Assembly: GCF_000378245.1 (NCBI RefSeq)
Contig: NZ_KB899500.1
Location: 62,001 to 126,000, forward strand
Source: Aromatoleum toluclasticum ATCC 700605
Lineage (GTDB): Bacteria > Pseudomonadota > Gammaproteobacteria > Burkholderiales > Rhodocyclaceae
Direction: 5' to 3'
DNA: 64,000 bases
Part shown: one piece after another, positions 55,959-64,000 of the stretch
Numbering within the stretch: position 1 is the stretch's first letter
Layout: every line of letters starts with the position of its first letter
Made by a program: the position numbers and the translations under genes
The notes under the pieces: generated by a model
Database searches by the model: none
What the model was told of the DNA's origin: nothing
The model's input: only the letters and a program-made list of their open reading frames with translations

Positions 55959-57095
55959 TCAACTTTCACCCGCAACAAGGCGGCGTGACGTGGCCGGATC
56001 GCGGAACACCAGCGGCACGTTCCGACCGGCCCCCGACTCGACGCGGGCCAGCGCCTCGACCACCAGCCCGTGTGCCGGCGACTTGTCGCACACGGGGTCG
56101 GCCGCCGCGGGGTCGCCCGCCAGCATGTAAGCCTGGCAGCGGCATCCGCCAAGGTCCTTTTCCTTGTCGGGACAGGTCCGGCACGGCTCCTTCATCCACC
56201 CGTCGCCGCGGTAGCGGTTGAAGCCCTCCGATTCGTACCAGATCTCCCGCACACCCATCTCGCGCACGTTGGGAAATGCCAGTCCGGGCAGCATTTTCGC
56301 CGTGTGGCAGGGCAGCGCGGTGCCGTCCGGCGTAACGGTGAGGAAGACGTTGCCCCAGCCGTTCATGCACTTCTTGGGCCGCGTCTCGTAATAGTCGGGT
56401 ACGACGAAGAAGATGCGGATGCGGTCGCCGTACTTCTCGCGGTATTCGTTGGTCACGCGCTCCGCGCGTTCGAGCTGCTCACGGGTCGGCAGCAGCTGGT
56501 CGCGGTTCAGCAGCGCCCACGAGTAGTACTGGCTGTTCGCAAGCTCCAGGTATTCCGCACCGAGTTCGACCGCCATCTCGATGATGCGGTCGATGTAGTC
56601 GATGTTCAGGCGATGGATCACGCAGTTCATCACCATCGGCCAGCCGTTGTCCTTGATCAGCGCCGCGACGCGCTGCTTGAGGTCGAAGGTGCGGGTGTGC
56701 GACAGGAAGTCGTTGAGTTCGCGCGTCGAATCCTGGAAGGAGAGCTGGATGTGGTCGAGGCCGGCGGCCTTCAGCGCCGCGGCGCGCTCCTCGGTGAGGC
56801 CGACACCGGAAGTCAGGAGATTGGTGTAGAAGCCCAGCCGGTGCGCCTCGGCGACGAGCACCTCGAGGTCGTCGCGCAGCATCGGCTCGCCGCCCGAGAA
56901 GCCGCACTGCACGCTGCCGGCGGCGCGCGCCTCGCGCAGCACCCGCAGCCAGTCGTCGGTCGAGAGCTCGGGCCCGCTCGTCGCGAAATCGACCGGGTTG
57001 TAGCAGAAGGCGCAATGCAGCGGGCAGCGGTAGGTGAGCTCCGCCAGCAACCACAGCGGCGGGCCGGGCTGGGCCGGAATGCTTGCAGCGGACAT
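55959..57095 (-). CDS. pqqE: PQQ biosynthesis radical SAM enzyme PqqE
   Basis: Links Glu and Tyr of PqqA by a C-C bond, the first step of PQQ synthesis. 378 aa, start MSAASIPAQPGPPLWLLAELTYRCPLHCAFC (frame open further upstream but family start is here). Radical SAM motif CPLHCAFC and a SPASM domain with Cys clusters in CMNGWGNVF, CHTAKML, CRTCPDKEKDLGGCRC and CDKSP. Last gene of the minus-strand pqqABCDE order, 11 bp after pqqD. Needs PqqD as peptide chaperone. Confidence 0.95.
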   Translation of the reverse strand: MSAASIPAQPGPPLWLLAELTYRCPLHCAFCYNPVDFATSGPELSTDDWLRVLREARAAGSVQCGFSGGEPMLRDDLEVLVAEAHRLGFYTNLLTSGVGLTEERAAALKAAGLDHIQLSFQDSTRELNDFLSHTRTFDLKQRVAALIKDNGWPMVMNCVIHRLNIDYIDRIIEMAVELGAEYLELANSQYYSWALLNRDQLLPTREQLERAERVTNEYREKYGDRIRIFFVVPDYYETRPKKCMNGWGNVFLTVTPDGTALPCHTAKMLPGLAFPNVREMGVREIWYESEGFNRYRGDGWMKEPCRTCPDKEKDLGGCRCQAYMLAGDPAAADPVCDKSPAHGLVVEALARVESGAGRNVPLVFRDPATSRRLVAGES

Positions 57096-57106
57096 CGCGA
57101 GTCCCC

Positions 57107-57382
57107 CTACCTTTCGATCCATTGCTGGGCGCGCGCGAGTTCGAGGAACTTCGCGACGTCGTCCGCGAGCCCGCTCGCCCCGAACGCCTGCTCCAGATCC
57201 GCGACGATCGCCGGCACCGTGCGGCTGCCGTCGCAGCGGCGCATGATCTCGCCCGCGCTCTGGTTGAGCTTCACCATCCCCTCGGGGTACAGCAGTACCC
57301 AGGCACTCTGCGCCTCCTCCCACTGCAGGCGGAAGCGGCGCGACACGCGCGGACAGGCATCGGCGGCGACCGCGGCGCTCAT
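57107..57382 (-). CDS. pqqD: PQQ biosynthesis peptide chaperone PqqD
   Basis: 91-aa small protein that binds PqqA and presents it to PqqE. Family features [40 protein letters not shown] and the helical C-terminus are intact. The start overlaps the pqqC stop by 4 bp. Separate gene, not fused to PqqC or PqqE as in some bacteria. Confidence 0.94.
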   Translation of the reverse strand: MSAAVAADACPRVSRRFRLQWEEAQSAWVLLYPEGMVKLNQSAGEIMRRCDGSRTVPAIVADLEQAFGASGLADDVAKFLELARAQQWIER

Positions 57383-58176
57383 GACTTCGGCCCCCTGATT
57401 TCCATCTCGCACTGGCTCAGCATGATCGCGTCGGCGAGCGCCCACAGCACGTCGAGCTTGAACTGCAGGATCTCCAGTGCCCGCTCCTGCAAGGCACGCG
57501 AGCGGCTGAAGTAGTCGAGCGTGAAGCGCAGGCCGTGGGCGACGTCGCGCCGCGCCTGCGTGAGGCGGTTGCGGAAGTACTGCAGGCCCGCGGTGTCGAC
57601 CCACGGGTACTGCTGCGGCCAGGTGTCGATGCGCTGCTGGTGGATATGCGGCGCGAAGAGTTCGGTCAGGCTCGACGCGATCGCCTCCTGCCACGGCCGC
57701 TGGCGCGCGAAATTGACGTAGGCGTCCACCGCGAAGCGCGCTGCCGGCACCACAAAGCGCAGCGAGGTGACGTCGTCGCGCGTGAGGCCCACCGCCTCGC
57801 CGAGGCGGATCCACGCTTCGATGCCGCCGGGGTCCTTGATGCCACCAATCTCGTAGCCATCGTGATCGAGGATGCGCTGGATCCACTCGCGGCGGATCTC
57901 GCGGTCGGGACAGTTCGACATGATCGCGGCGTCCTTCACCGGAATCGCGATCTGGTAGTAGAAGCGGTTGGCGACCCAGCCCTGCAGCTGCGCGCGCGTG
58001 AGCTTCCCCTCGGCCATCATCACGTGAAAGGGGTGATGGATGTGGTAGCTCGTGCTCTTGCCGCGCAGGCGGGCCTCGAATTCCTCGCGGCTCAGCGGCG
58101 GCGCATCGCCCGGACAGGCTTGCAGGGCCCGCGCGGCAGCATCCTCGATCGCGACGTCGAAATCCATCTTGCTCAC
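57379..58176 (-). CDS. pqqC: Pyrroloquinoline-quinone synthase PqqC
   Basis: Cofactor-free oxidase that performs the last ring closure and oxidation of PQQ synthesis. 265 aa, near the usual 250. Conserved helical-bundle segments [43 protein letters not shown] and [27 protein letters not shown] are visible; His and Arg active-site residues fall in them. It follows pqqB after 43 bp. Confidence 0.95.
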   Translation of the reverse strand: MSKMDFDVAIEDAAARALQACPGDAPPLSREEFEARLRGKSTSYHIHHPFHVMMAEGKLTRAQLQGWVANRFYYQIAIPVKDAAIMSNCPDREIRREWIQRILDHDGYEIGGIKDPGGIEAWIRLGEAVGLTRDDVTSLRFVVPAARFAVDAYVNFARQRPWQEAIASSLTELFAPHIHQQRIDTWPQQYPWVDTAGLQYFRNRLTQARRDVAHGLRFTLDYFSRSRALQERALEILQFKLDVLWALADAIMLSQCEMEIRGPKS

Positions 58177-58219
58177 TCCTTGCCGTGTTGTGCCAGCCGT
58201 CCGCGGACGGGACAGGCGC

Positions 58220-59134
58220 TCAGAACGACAGCTCCATGCCGTCGTAGGCCACCTCGATGCCGTGCGCCGCGAGTTGCGCGCGTTCGGCGCTGTCCTCGTC
58301 GAGGATAGGGTTGGTGTTGTTGATGTGGATCAGCACCTTGCGTGTGCTCGTGGGCAGGCGGTCGAGCCATTCGAGCATGCCGCCGGCGCCCGACTGCGGC
58401 AGGTGGCCCATCGCGCGCGAGGTCTTCTGCGAGGCGCCCAGGCGGATCATCTCGTCGTCGGTCCACAAGGTGCCATCGACGAGCACGCAGTCGGCCATCT
58501 GCATCGTCGCCCACACGTGCGGCTCCATCTCGCCCAGGCCGGGCGCGTAGAACACCCGCCGCCCGCTCCGGGCATCGACCAGCGTCACGCCGATGTTGTC
58601 GCCGGGCCGCGGACGGTCGCGGTGCGGCGAATACGGTGGCGCGTTGCTCGTGAGCGGCAGCGCCTCGAATCCGACGCCGGGCACGCCGTGCATCGCGAAG
58701 GCGCCGAAAAGCGGCACCTCCCTCCAGTCGAGGCCGCAGTAATGCGACAGGACGTTGAAAAGCGGATTGCCGGCGGAGAGGTCTTCCCTCACCGCGGCGG
58801 TGCACCACAGCTGATGCGCAGCGCGGTGCTCGCGCAACATCATCAGGCCGGTCGTGTGGTCGATCTGCGCGTCGATCAACACGATGGCGCGGATCGCCGT
58901 GTCGCGCAGCGCGCGCGCCGGCTGCAACGCGGGAAAGCTGCGGATCTGCTGCAGCACATCGGGCGAGGCGTTGAACAGCACCCAGTTCTCGTCGTCGCCG
59001 CTCACCGCGATGGACGACTGCGTGCGAGCCGTCGCGCGCACCGTTCCACGTCGCACGCCGTCGCAGTTGCGGCAGTTGCAGTTCCACTGCGGGAATCCGC
59101 CGCCCGCCGCCGAACCGAGCACCCTGATCTTCAC
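58220..59134 (-). CDS. pqqB: PQQ biosynthesis protein PqqB
   Basis: 304 aa, MBL-fold protein proposed to act as hydroxylase/oxygenase on the PQQ intermediate. Start [28 protein letters not shown] is diagnostic, with the CxCxxC Zn site; later motifs [16 protein letters not shown] and HINNTNPIL are typical PqqB. 58 bp separate it from pqqA. Confidence 0.95.
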   Translation of the reverse strand: MKIRVLGSAAGGGFPQWNCNCRNCDGVRRGTVRATARTQSSIAVSGDDENWVLFNASPDVLQQIRSFPALQPARALRDTAIRAIVLIDAQIDHTTGLMMLREHRAAHQLWCTAAVREDLSAGNPLFNVLSHYCGLDWREVPLFGAFAMHGVPGVGFEALPLTSNAPPYSPHRDRPRPGDNIGVTLVDARSGRRVFYAPGLGEMEPHVWATMQMADCVLVDGTLWTDDEMIRLGASQKTSRAMGHLPQSGAGGMLEWLDRLPTSTRKVLIHINNTNPILDEDSAERAQLAAHGIEVAYDGMELSF

Positions 59135-59192
59135 ACCTTCACCTCCTCATGCGGCGGCACGAACCCGCACGCGCGGGCCATGCCGGGGACGC

Positions 59193-59267
59193 TCAGCGCG
59201 CCGCGATGTACATCGTGATTTCGAAGCCGAAGCGGAAATCGCAAGCCGAGGGGGTTTCCCATTTCAT
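59193..59267 (-). CDS. pqqA: PQQ precursor peptide PqqA
   Basis: 24-residue ribosomal precursor of PQQ; the conserved Glu and Tyr are in FGFEITMY, the pair cross-linked by PqqE. Start MKWETPSACDF, ribosome site CAGGAGACACATC. It is too short for usual gene finders but sits at the exact upstream position of pqqBCDE. A longer in-frame extension has no ribosome site. Confidence 0.93.
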   Translation of the reverse strand: MKWETPSACDFRFGFEITMYIAAR

Positions 59268-59981
59268 GATGTGTCTCCTGTGTCGTTGGTCGAGGTTCGG
59301 GGAAGCGACCGCGGCGTTGTTGCCCGGCCGAAGCACAGGATGCTCCACCTCCCTGCCGTGACGAATCCAAAAAGTGGGGAATTTCACCTAGCGATTTTCA
59401 TGAGATGCATGGCGCCCCTCTGGCGCGAGCTCGGCACACAGCTTTTACGCGGCGACGAATATTTCGAGCTCCGCCTGCCGCGCGATCGGTGCAGACCGGC
59501 GCGTTTCAGGACATCCTGGGCGACGGCGGCATCGAAGAGTCGTTTGCCGGGATGGTCGAGCCGGCGGCGTTGCTCGAAGCCATCGACCCGAAGGACCGGC
59601 CCTGCAGCGATCCCTGGAACGGGCCAGGCGCATTCACGGCCAGCGTCCCAAAAACAGGCACCGGCAGCAGCGCTATGCGTTGCTGAAAAGAATTTGCTTC
59701 ACGGGATCGATCGGCCCCAAGTCATGCCACGCTCCCTGAACCGCTCCTCCAATGATGCCTGTGCCGAGGCACTGGCGATCACATTCAACGACCCAGTGCC
59801 TGCGGAGAACGAGGGCGCAATAGCGGTAGTTGACCGAGTGCTCGGGACAACCAACAGCGGTGGCAAGGAGACGGCAGCCACATCTTTCACCGTGCGCGCG
59901 CGTAACCAGATTCGGAACGTCTTGCATGAGCATGTGGTCTTTATTACAAGCACGTAACCGGACGGTCTGGTGCACAACCTT
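59268..59981. other. Gap upstream of pqqA without a clear gene
   Basis: 714 bp. The first about 130 bp hold the pqqA promoter region. The rest has only short frames on both strands (for example 59405-59686 plus, about 93 aa, and a 77-codon frame from 59724). None shows a recognised family, good ribosome site or conserved neighbour, and base use is more irregular than in adjacent genes. It may be decayed sequence. Confidence 0.5.
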
Positions 59982-60779
59982 TCAGAGCGAACTTATCGCC
60001 ACCTTAGTCGCACTGCATTTCAACGCAACCATCCGTCTCAATTGCTCCTCTTCGGAAACGAACAGCTCAATCGCCTCAGGATCGAACTGGCTACCGCTCA
60101 TGTGCAATATCTCCGATTTCGCCGCATCGAACGACAAACCCCGGCGGTAGGGGCGATCGGATGTCATCGCATCCAGCGTGTCGATGACGCCAAACAGACG
60201 GGCGCCGAACGGAATTTCATGGCCGCACAGACCGCGCGGATAGCCGGTGCCGTCAAAGCGCTCCTCGTGGCAAAGGACGATGGCGGCGGCGTCCGCCATG
60301 CCGGGGAGGCGGCTGACGATCCGATAGCCCTCGTCGGTATGCCGGCGCATCAGCGCCCAGTCGTCGGCGCTCAGGGGACCCTGCTTGAGGAGGACACGAT
60401 CCGGGACGCCGATCTTGCCGATGTCGTGCAGCAAGGCCCCCCAATAGATCTGCCGCAGCCTGGATTCGTCAGCGATACAGCGCTTCGCCATGACGAGTGT
60501 ATGGCATGCGACACGACGCGAGTGCTGGCCGGTTTCGTGCTCACGCAGGTCCAGCACATCGACAAGCGTTTCGGCGAAGTTCGCGTAGGCATCCTGCTCG
60601 CCCTCGCGGGCGGCGCACTGCTTGTCGAGAAAGCAAGGTTCGCACAGCCGCTCTCCGTTTTCCTGTACCGGCAGGGGCGCCGCAACGGTCTGCCCACAGC
60701 AATCGCAGCGGCGCGGGCCTGCTGCTATCTGGTCGACCGTCTCTTTACTGCCGTGATCGCTCGCGTCATGAGGCTGCAT
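59982..60779 (-). CDS. HD-GYP domain protein with N-terminal zinc-ribbon-like segment
   Basis: 265 aa. A Cys-rich N-terminus (RCDCCGQ...LCEPCF, about residues 24-50) looks like a small zinc ribbon. The HD-GYP c-di-GMP phosphodiesterase domain follows: HSRRVACHTLVMAKRC, LLHDIGKIGVPD, HTDEGYRIVSR, EERFDGTGYPRGL with the GYP motif, FGVIDTLDAMTSDRPYR. It likely hydrolyses c-di-GMP. No response-regulator receiver domain is present. The ATG follows immediately on the TAG of a short upstream frame. Confidence 0.88.
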   Translation of the reverse strand: MQPHDASDHGSKETVDQIAAGPRRCDCCGQTVAAPLPVQENGERLCEPCFLDKQCAAREGEQDAYANFAETLVDVLDLREHETGQHSRRVACHTLVMAKRCIADESRLRQIYWGALLHDIGKIGVPDRVLLKQGPLSADDWALMRRHTDEGYRIVSRLPGMADAAAIVLCHEERFDGTGYPRGLCGHEIPFGARLFGVIDTLDAMTSDRPYRRGLSFDAAKSEILHMSGSQFDPEAIELFVSEEEQLRRMVALKCSATKVAISSL

Positions 60780-60971
60780 CTAGCGTACCCGATACTCGAA
60801 GAGGGCCTCGACAGAGATGCAAGGGGCCGAAGTGCGGATTGCTGCGCAGCCCAAGGTGCGCCAGTCGCGCGGTGGGCGAGGTTTGAAGAAGCTCGCGGCG
60901 AAGAAGATGAAGACCGCGGAGTTGATCGCGACGAGCGGCCACAGGCCATAAGCGGTGTCGGATTCGCTCAT
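60780..60971 (-). pseudogene. Truncated isoprenylcysteine methyltransferase-like membrane protein, or small coupled ORF
   Basis: 63-codon frame. Its first 41 residues (from MSESDTAYGLWPLV through a hydrophobic helix to KPRPPRDWRTLG) resemble the beginning of the ICMT-type phospholipid/isoprenylcysteine methyltransferase family. After position 60849 the similarity stops and an unrelated 22-residue tail runs to a TAG directly next to the HD-GYP start. GGGAGACGGGAA precedes the ATG. I interpret it as a 5' remnant left by a deletion that joined it to the HD-GYP gene. A genuine small membrane protein is the alternative. Confidence 0.5.
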
Positions 60972-61288
60972 TTCCCGTCTCCCGCGTCGCGATCGCGCTC
61001 CTGCCCGTGATGCGCGCCAGGTCGAATGATCGTGCGATTGCATGATGCGTTCCCCCTCGGAAACCAGATTAACGATAGGCCGCGGGGACCAACGGCAGAC
61101 TGACGTCGCCATTACATTGCTGTCATGTTCCGACAGTGGCGGTCGAATCTGACATTCGAATGACACAAACGTAATGCCATGGTCATCCTGGTGTTTAGTG
61201 AAACCTCCTAACATGAGCACGTGGTCGCTCACGAATGAGCGCTCAACACCGCACATTTCTGCGGCGTCAAATCTCATAGGAGTCAATC

Positions 61289-61570
61289 ATGTTGACGAAA
61301 ATTGCCAGCGCTACCGCCGCCATCCTGATCGCCACCACGGCGTTTGCCGTTGATCAGGGCAAGGTTGAAAAGTCGTACGAGTTGAAGGACGGCTCGACCG
61401 TATACGTCTTCAAGGACGGCAAAATGGCCATGGAGAACAAGGCTGGCCAAGTGGTTTCCATGAAGGATGGACATGCGATGGAAACCAAGGACGGAAAGCA
61501 GATCATGATGAAGGGGAACGAGATCTGGCGGCTCGATAGCGTGCTCCACCGCGAACATCAGACGAACTGA
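61289..61570 (+). CDS. copK: Periplasmic copper-binding protein CopK family
   Basis: 93 aa with signal peptide MLTKIASATAAILIATTAFA. The mature protein has the CopK layout of beta-strand repeats KVEKSYELKDGSTVYVFKDGKMAMENKAGQVVSMKDGHAMETKDGK and QIMMKGNEIWRLD. It keeps the scattered methionines (in KMAMEN, SMKDGHAM, MMKG) that form the Cu(I) site in Cupriavidus CopK. A role in periplasmic copper binding is expected. It has no copABCDRS neighbours here. AGGAG precedes the ATG. Confidence 0.88.
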   Translation: MLTKIASATAAILIATTAFAVDQGKVEKSYELKDGSTVYVFKDGKMAMENKAGQVVSMKDGHAMETKDGKQIMMKGNEIWRLDSVLHREHQTN

Positions 61571-61596
61571 AGCCGAGCGTTCGCCGGGAGAATAGG

Positions 61597-61638
61597 GCGA
61601 ATCGGCCCGTCTGCCGTACGGCAGACGGGCCGATTCGC
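61597..61638 (+). terminator. 42-bp perfect palindrome, copK terminator-like
   Basis: Two exact 21-bp arms (61597-61617 and 61618-61638) starting GCGAATCGGCCC with centre GTAC. Followed by TTTCT, a weak T-run. It lies 26 bp after the copK stop and 42 bp before the next gene start. It is likely a terminator, though a protein-binding role or repeat origin is possible. Confidence 0.75.
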
Positions 61639-61680
61639 TTTCTATGGGCGCGCGACACACGATTCGCTAGTATTCCGCAC

Positions 61681-62655
61681 ATGCCCGTTACCGTGCCGCC
61701 CGCGAGGACCCCCTGTCCGTTGCCATTCCCCACCATCGAGCCGTGGCAATCCGGCTGGCTCGAGACCGGTGACGGCCATGCGCTCCATCACGAGCAGTGC
61801 GGCAATCCGCAAGGCCTGCCGGTGTTGATCCTGCATGGCGGACCGGGGAGCGGCTGCTCGCCACGCATGCGACAGCTGTTCGACCCCGCGCGCTTCCGCA
61901 TCGTGCTCTTCGACCAGCGCGGCTGCGGACGCAGCACGCCGCGCGGGGAATGCGCGCACAACACGACCGTCGATCTCGTCGCCGACATCGAACGCCTGCG
62001 CAGGCATCTGGGAGTGGAACGCTGGCTGGTCACGGGCGGCTCATGGGGCGCGGCGCTCGCCGTCGCCTATGCCGCGGCGCATCGCGAAGCCTGCGTCGGC
62101 GCGATCCTGCGCGGCATCTTCCTGACGGGGCCTGCGGATCTGGAATGGTTCTTCGTCGGCGCAGGCGAGTTGTTCCCGCAAGCGTGGCAGGCGCTGGACG
62201 AGGCAGCCACCGGCGACCGGCGTCGTGCCCTCCCCGATCGCCTGTTCGACGCTGTGCTGGGTCATGATGCGATCGTCGCTACCGAAGCGGTGCGCCGCTG
62301 GATGCAGTGGGAGGCGACGCTGGACGGAGGCTCCCCTGCCCCGCTGCCGGAGTTTCCGGACGCAGGGACGCAGACGGCACTGCTGGCGAAATATCGGGTG
62401 CAGGCGCACTACCTGCGCCACCGATGTTTCCTCGGCGAGACGCATCTCCTCGAACTCGCCGCGACGCTAGGCTCCCTGCCCGTGGCGATCCTGCACGGCG
62501 AGAAGGATCTCGTCTGCCGGGTCGACAATGCCCGGCGCCTGCATCGCGCCGTGGCGGGCAGCCAGCTGCGGATCGTCGCGGAGGCCGGGCACAATCCTTT
62601 CGCGCCATCCATGCTGCAGGCGCTGGCCGAGGCGGCGGCGCCCTTCAGCGACTAA
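61681..62655 (+). CDS. pip: Proline iminopeptidase
   Basis: 324-aa alpha/beta hydrolase that removes N-terminal proline from peptides, cytoplasmic. Motifs: LILHGGPGSGCSP (oxyanion), FDQRGCGRSTPRG, nucleophile Ser in VTGGSWGAALAV, Asp in LHGEKDLVCRV and His in AEAGHNPFA. All are typical of PIP. Length near the usual 310-320. Starts 43 bp after the palindrome. No partner genes. Confidence 0.93.
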   Translation: MPVTVPPARTPCPLPFPTIEPWQSGWLETGDGHALHHEQCGNPQGLPVLILHGGPGSGCSPRMRQLFDPARFRIVLFDQRGCGRSTPRGECAHNTTVDLVADIERLRRHLGVERWLVTGGSWGAALAVAYAAAHREACVGAILRGIFLTGPADLEWFFVGAGELFPQAWQALDEAATGDRRRALPDRLFDAVLGHDAIVATEAVRRWMQWEATLDGGSPAPLPEFPDAGTQTALLAKYRVQAHYLRHRCFLGETHLLELAATLGSLPVAILHGEKDLVCRVDNARRLHRAVAGSQLRIVAEAGHNPFAPSMLQALAEAAAPFSD

Positions 62656-62721
62656 AGAGATCCACGGGGCGACGCGGCGCCGGAGGGGCATGGCGGGAAA
62701 CCGAGGGGGCTGATCTGATTC

Positions 62722-62819
62722 GTAGGGCGGGAGCAGCGCAGCGTATCCCGCCAATCCAGCCGCCGGAATTTGCCCGACCGCCGCGTGGCGGGATGCGCCT
62801 TCGGCTCCTCCCGCCCTAC
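62722..62819. repeat. REP-like double repeat
   Basis: Begins GTAGGGCGGGAG (62722) and ends CTCCCGCCCTAC (62819), exact reverse complements. The inner part repeats the GGCGGGATGCGC...TTCGGCTCCTCCCGCC form of the copy at 2323-2358. It lies between convergent pip and pgi, where it may act as bidirectional hairpin. Confidence 0.75.
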
Positions 62820-62877
62820 ACCATCGTGCGAACGCCGCGACCGAATCCGCGCCTCCCGCCCGTTCGAACCCGCGGGC

Positions 62878-64000
62878 TCAACCTGCCGCGCGCACCGCGG
62901 CGATCAGCCCTGCCGTCGATGCGTCGTGCTCGCCGCGAGCCCCGCCCGCAAGCTCGCCGGCGATGCGGGTGGCGATCTGCTTGCCCAGTTCGACGCCCCA
63001 CTGGTCGAAGGCGTTGACGCCCCAGATCACGCTCTGCACGAAGACCTTATGCTCGTAGAGGGCGATCAGCGCGCCTAGCGAGCGCGGCGACAGGTCGGGC
63101 AGCAGCAGCGTGTTGCTCGGGCGGTTGCCGGGGAACACACGGTGCGGTACCAAGGCTTCCAGCGCATCGCCCGACAGGCCGCCGGCGGTGAGTTCGGCAC
63201 GTACCTCGTCGGCGGTCTTGCCGACCATCAGCGCCTTGCTCTGCGAGATGCAGTTCGCCAGCAGCAGGCGGTGGTGTTCGGCCAGCGCGTGACTCGCCCT
63301 GAGCGGTGCGATGAAGTCGACCGGAATCAGGTCCGTGCCCTGGTGCAGCAACTGGAAGAAGGCGTGCTGGCCGTTGGTGCCGGGTTCGCCCCAGATCACC
63401 GGGCAGGTCGCGGTTTCGACCGGCTGGCCGTCGCGCGTCACGGACTTGCCGTTGCTCTCCATCTCGAGCTGCTGCAGGTAGGCCGGCACGCGCGCGAGCG
63501 CCTGTGCATACGGCGCGATCGAGATGCTCGCCGAACCGAAGAAGCCGCGGTACCACACACCCAGCAGGCCCAGCACGACCGGCATGTTCTGTTCCAGCGG
63601 CGCCTCGGCGAAGTGGCGGTCCATCGCGTGCGCACCGTCGAGCAGCGCCTCGAAGTTGCCGCGGCCGACGTAGAGCGCGACCGGCAGGCCCACGGCCGAC
63701 CACATCGAGTAGCGCCCGCCGACCCAGTCCCAGAAGCCGAACATGTTGGCGGTGTCGATGCCGAAGGCGGCGACGCGCTCGGCGTTGGTCGACACGGCGA
63801 CGAAGTGCTTCGCGATGTCGGCTTCGGTGCCGCCGTTGGCGAGGAACCACGCACGCGCGGTGGCGGCGTTGGTCATCGTCTCGACGGTCGTGAAGGTCTT
63901 GGACGCGATGATGAACAGCGTGCGCGCAGGCTTCACCTTCGCCAGCACGCCGGCGAGGTGGTCGCCGTCGATGTTGGAGACGAAGTGCATCGTCAGGCGT
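62878..64000 (-). CDS. pgi: Glucose-6-phosphate isomerase (5' part beyond window)
   Basis: Interconverts glucose-6-phosphate and fructose-6-phosphate. C-terminal 373 residues of a roughly 550-aa protein; the frame is open at the right edge ([15 protein letters not shown]). Signatures are [43 protein letters not shown] (family signature 1) with ANMFG, the catalytic His in [18 protein letters not shown] and QWGVELGK near the end. It processes glucose from the maltose and glucokinase route and fructose-6-P from the fructokinase above. Confidence 0.97.
   Translation of the reverse strand, partial: RLTMHFVSNIDGDHLAGVLAKVKPARTLFIIASKTFTTVETMTNAATARAWFLANGGTEADIAKHFVAVSTNAERVAAFGIDTANMFGFWDWVGGRYSMWSAVGLPVALYVGRGNFEALLDGAHAMDRHFAEAPLEQNMPVVLGLLGVWYRGFFGSASISIAPYAQALARVPAYLQQLEMESNGKSVTRDGQPVETATCPVIWGEPGTNGQHAFFQLLHQGTDLIPVDFIAPLRASHALAEHHRLLLANCISQSKALMVGKTADEVRAELTAGGLSGDALEALVPHRVFPGNRPSNTLLLPDLSPRSLGALIALYEHKVFVQSVIWGVNAFDQWGVELGKQIATRIAGELAGGARGEHDASTAGLIAAVRAAG

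Noticed and set aside
59432-59446. A sigma-54-like GGCAC-N5-TTTT string upstream of the unassigned gap
   Set aside because: The -12 element lacks the GC dinucleotide and no gene with a proper start follows.
59724-59957. 77-codon plus-strand frame starting MPRSLNRSS
   Set aside because: No family, no good ribosome site, and its opposite strand is equally open; not enough to call a gene.
61100-61190. Possible CopR-like box upstream of copK (TGACA/TGTCA strings near 61124 and 61155)
   Set aside because: The half sites do not form a consistent symmetric pair with the known spacing, so a specific regulator is not claimed.

Overview
The window looks like a chromosomal segment of a high-GC Gram-negative betaproteobacterium, most likely of the Azoarcus/Thauera/Aromatoleum type (Rhodocyclales). 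That placement is an inference from gene content, codon use and intergenic repeats, not from a marker gene. GC content is even, and I see no insertion sequence, prophage, CRISPR array, rRNA or tRNA. The region is a patchwork of catabolic islands, each with its own regulator.

Layout. (1) 1-10.2 kb: a maltose/alpha-glucoside system on the minus strand (alpha-glucosidase, binding protein, two permeases, ATPase running off the left edge) with a divergent LacI regulator and twin operators over the operon promoter. A LamB-type porin and glucokinase follow, separated by 850 bp holding three HexR-like palindromes. (2) 10.3-12.2 kb: acetoacetyl-CoA synthetase. (3) 12.4-21.9 kb: an aromatic-degradation island: GST-type isomerase, TRAP transporter, FAH-family hydrolase and small VOC protein, with a divergent LysR; then a flavin monooxygenase, a DUF2783 protein and a metallo-beta-lactamase-fold protein lacking half of its metal ligands. 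(4) 22.3-26.2 kb: phasin, GAF-GGDEF cyclase, trypsin-like protease, Old Yellow Enzyme. (5) 26.3-32.5 kb: LysR, then acyl-CoA ligase, thiolase and acyl-CoA dehydrogenase with a divergent AraC regulator. (6) 32.5-36.8 kb: ABC-2 exporter and MgtA-type P-type ATPase. (7) 37.2-44.3 kb: ROK regulator, ribose/fructose-type ABC transporter, PfkB kinase, porin.

(8) 44.4-53.2 kb is the most unusual part. A well-matched sigma-54 promoter with clustered upstream TGCGACA sites precedes a seven-gene operon: E1 alpha, E1 beta, a free-standing lipoyl domain, a separate E2 catalytic core, a lipoate-ligase-like protein, a Tat-exported gluconate-dehydrogenase subunit-3 protein and a GMC oxidoreductase. An AcoR-like sigma-54 activator follows. 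It reads as a dedicated alcohol/ketone oxidation system around a split 2-oxoacid-dehydrogenase-type complex with its own lipoyl-attachment enzyme.

(9) 53.2-64 kb: esterase, DoxX, Xi-class glutathione transferase, small lipoprotein, complete pqqABCDE, HD-GYP protein, a possible truncated methyltransferase, CopK, a 42-bp perfect palindrome, proline iminopeptidase and the 3' part of pgi.

How the parts fit: sugar uptake (maltose, fructose) and entry kinases sit with pgi and glucokinase, and the short glk/porin operators suggest shared carbon control. The other islands feed acetyl-CoA, fumarate or pyruvate, and acyl-CoA into central metabolism. pqq and the GMC/Tat pair indicate respiratory periplasmic alcohol oxidation. 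Product names rest on recognisable motifs and neighbourhood; substrates are mostly inferred.
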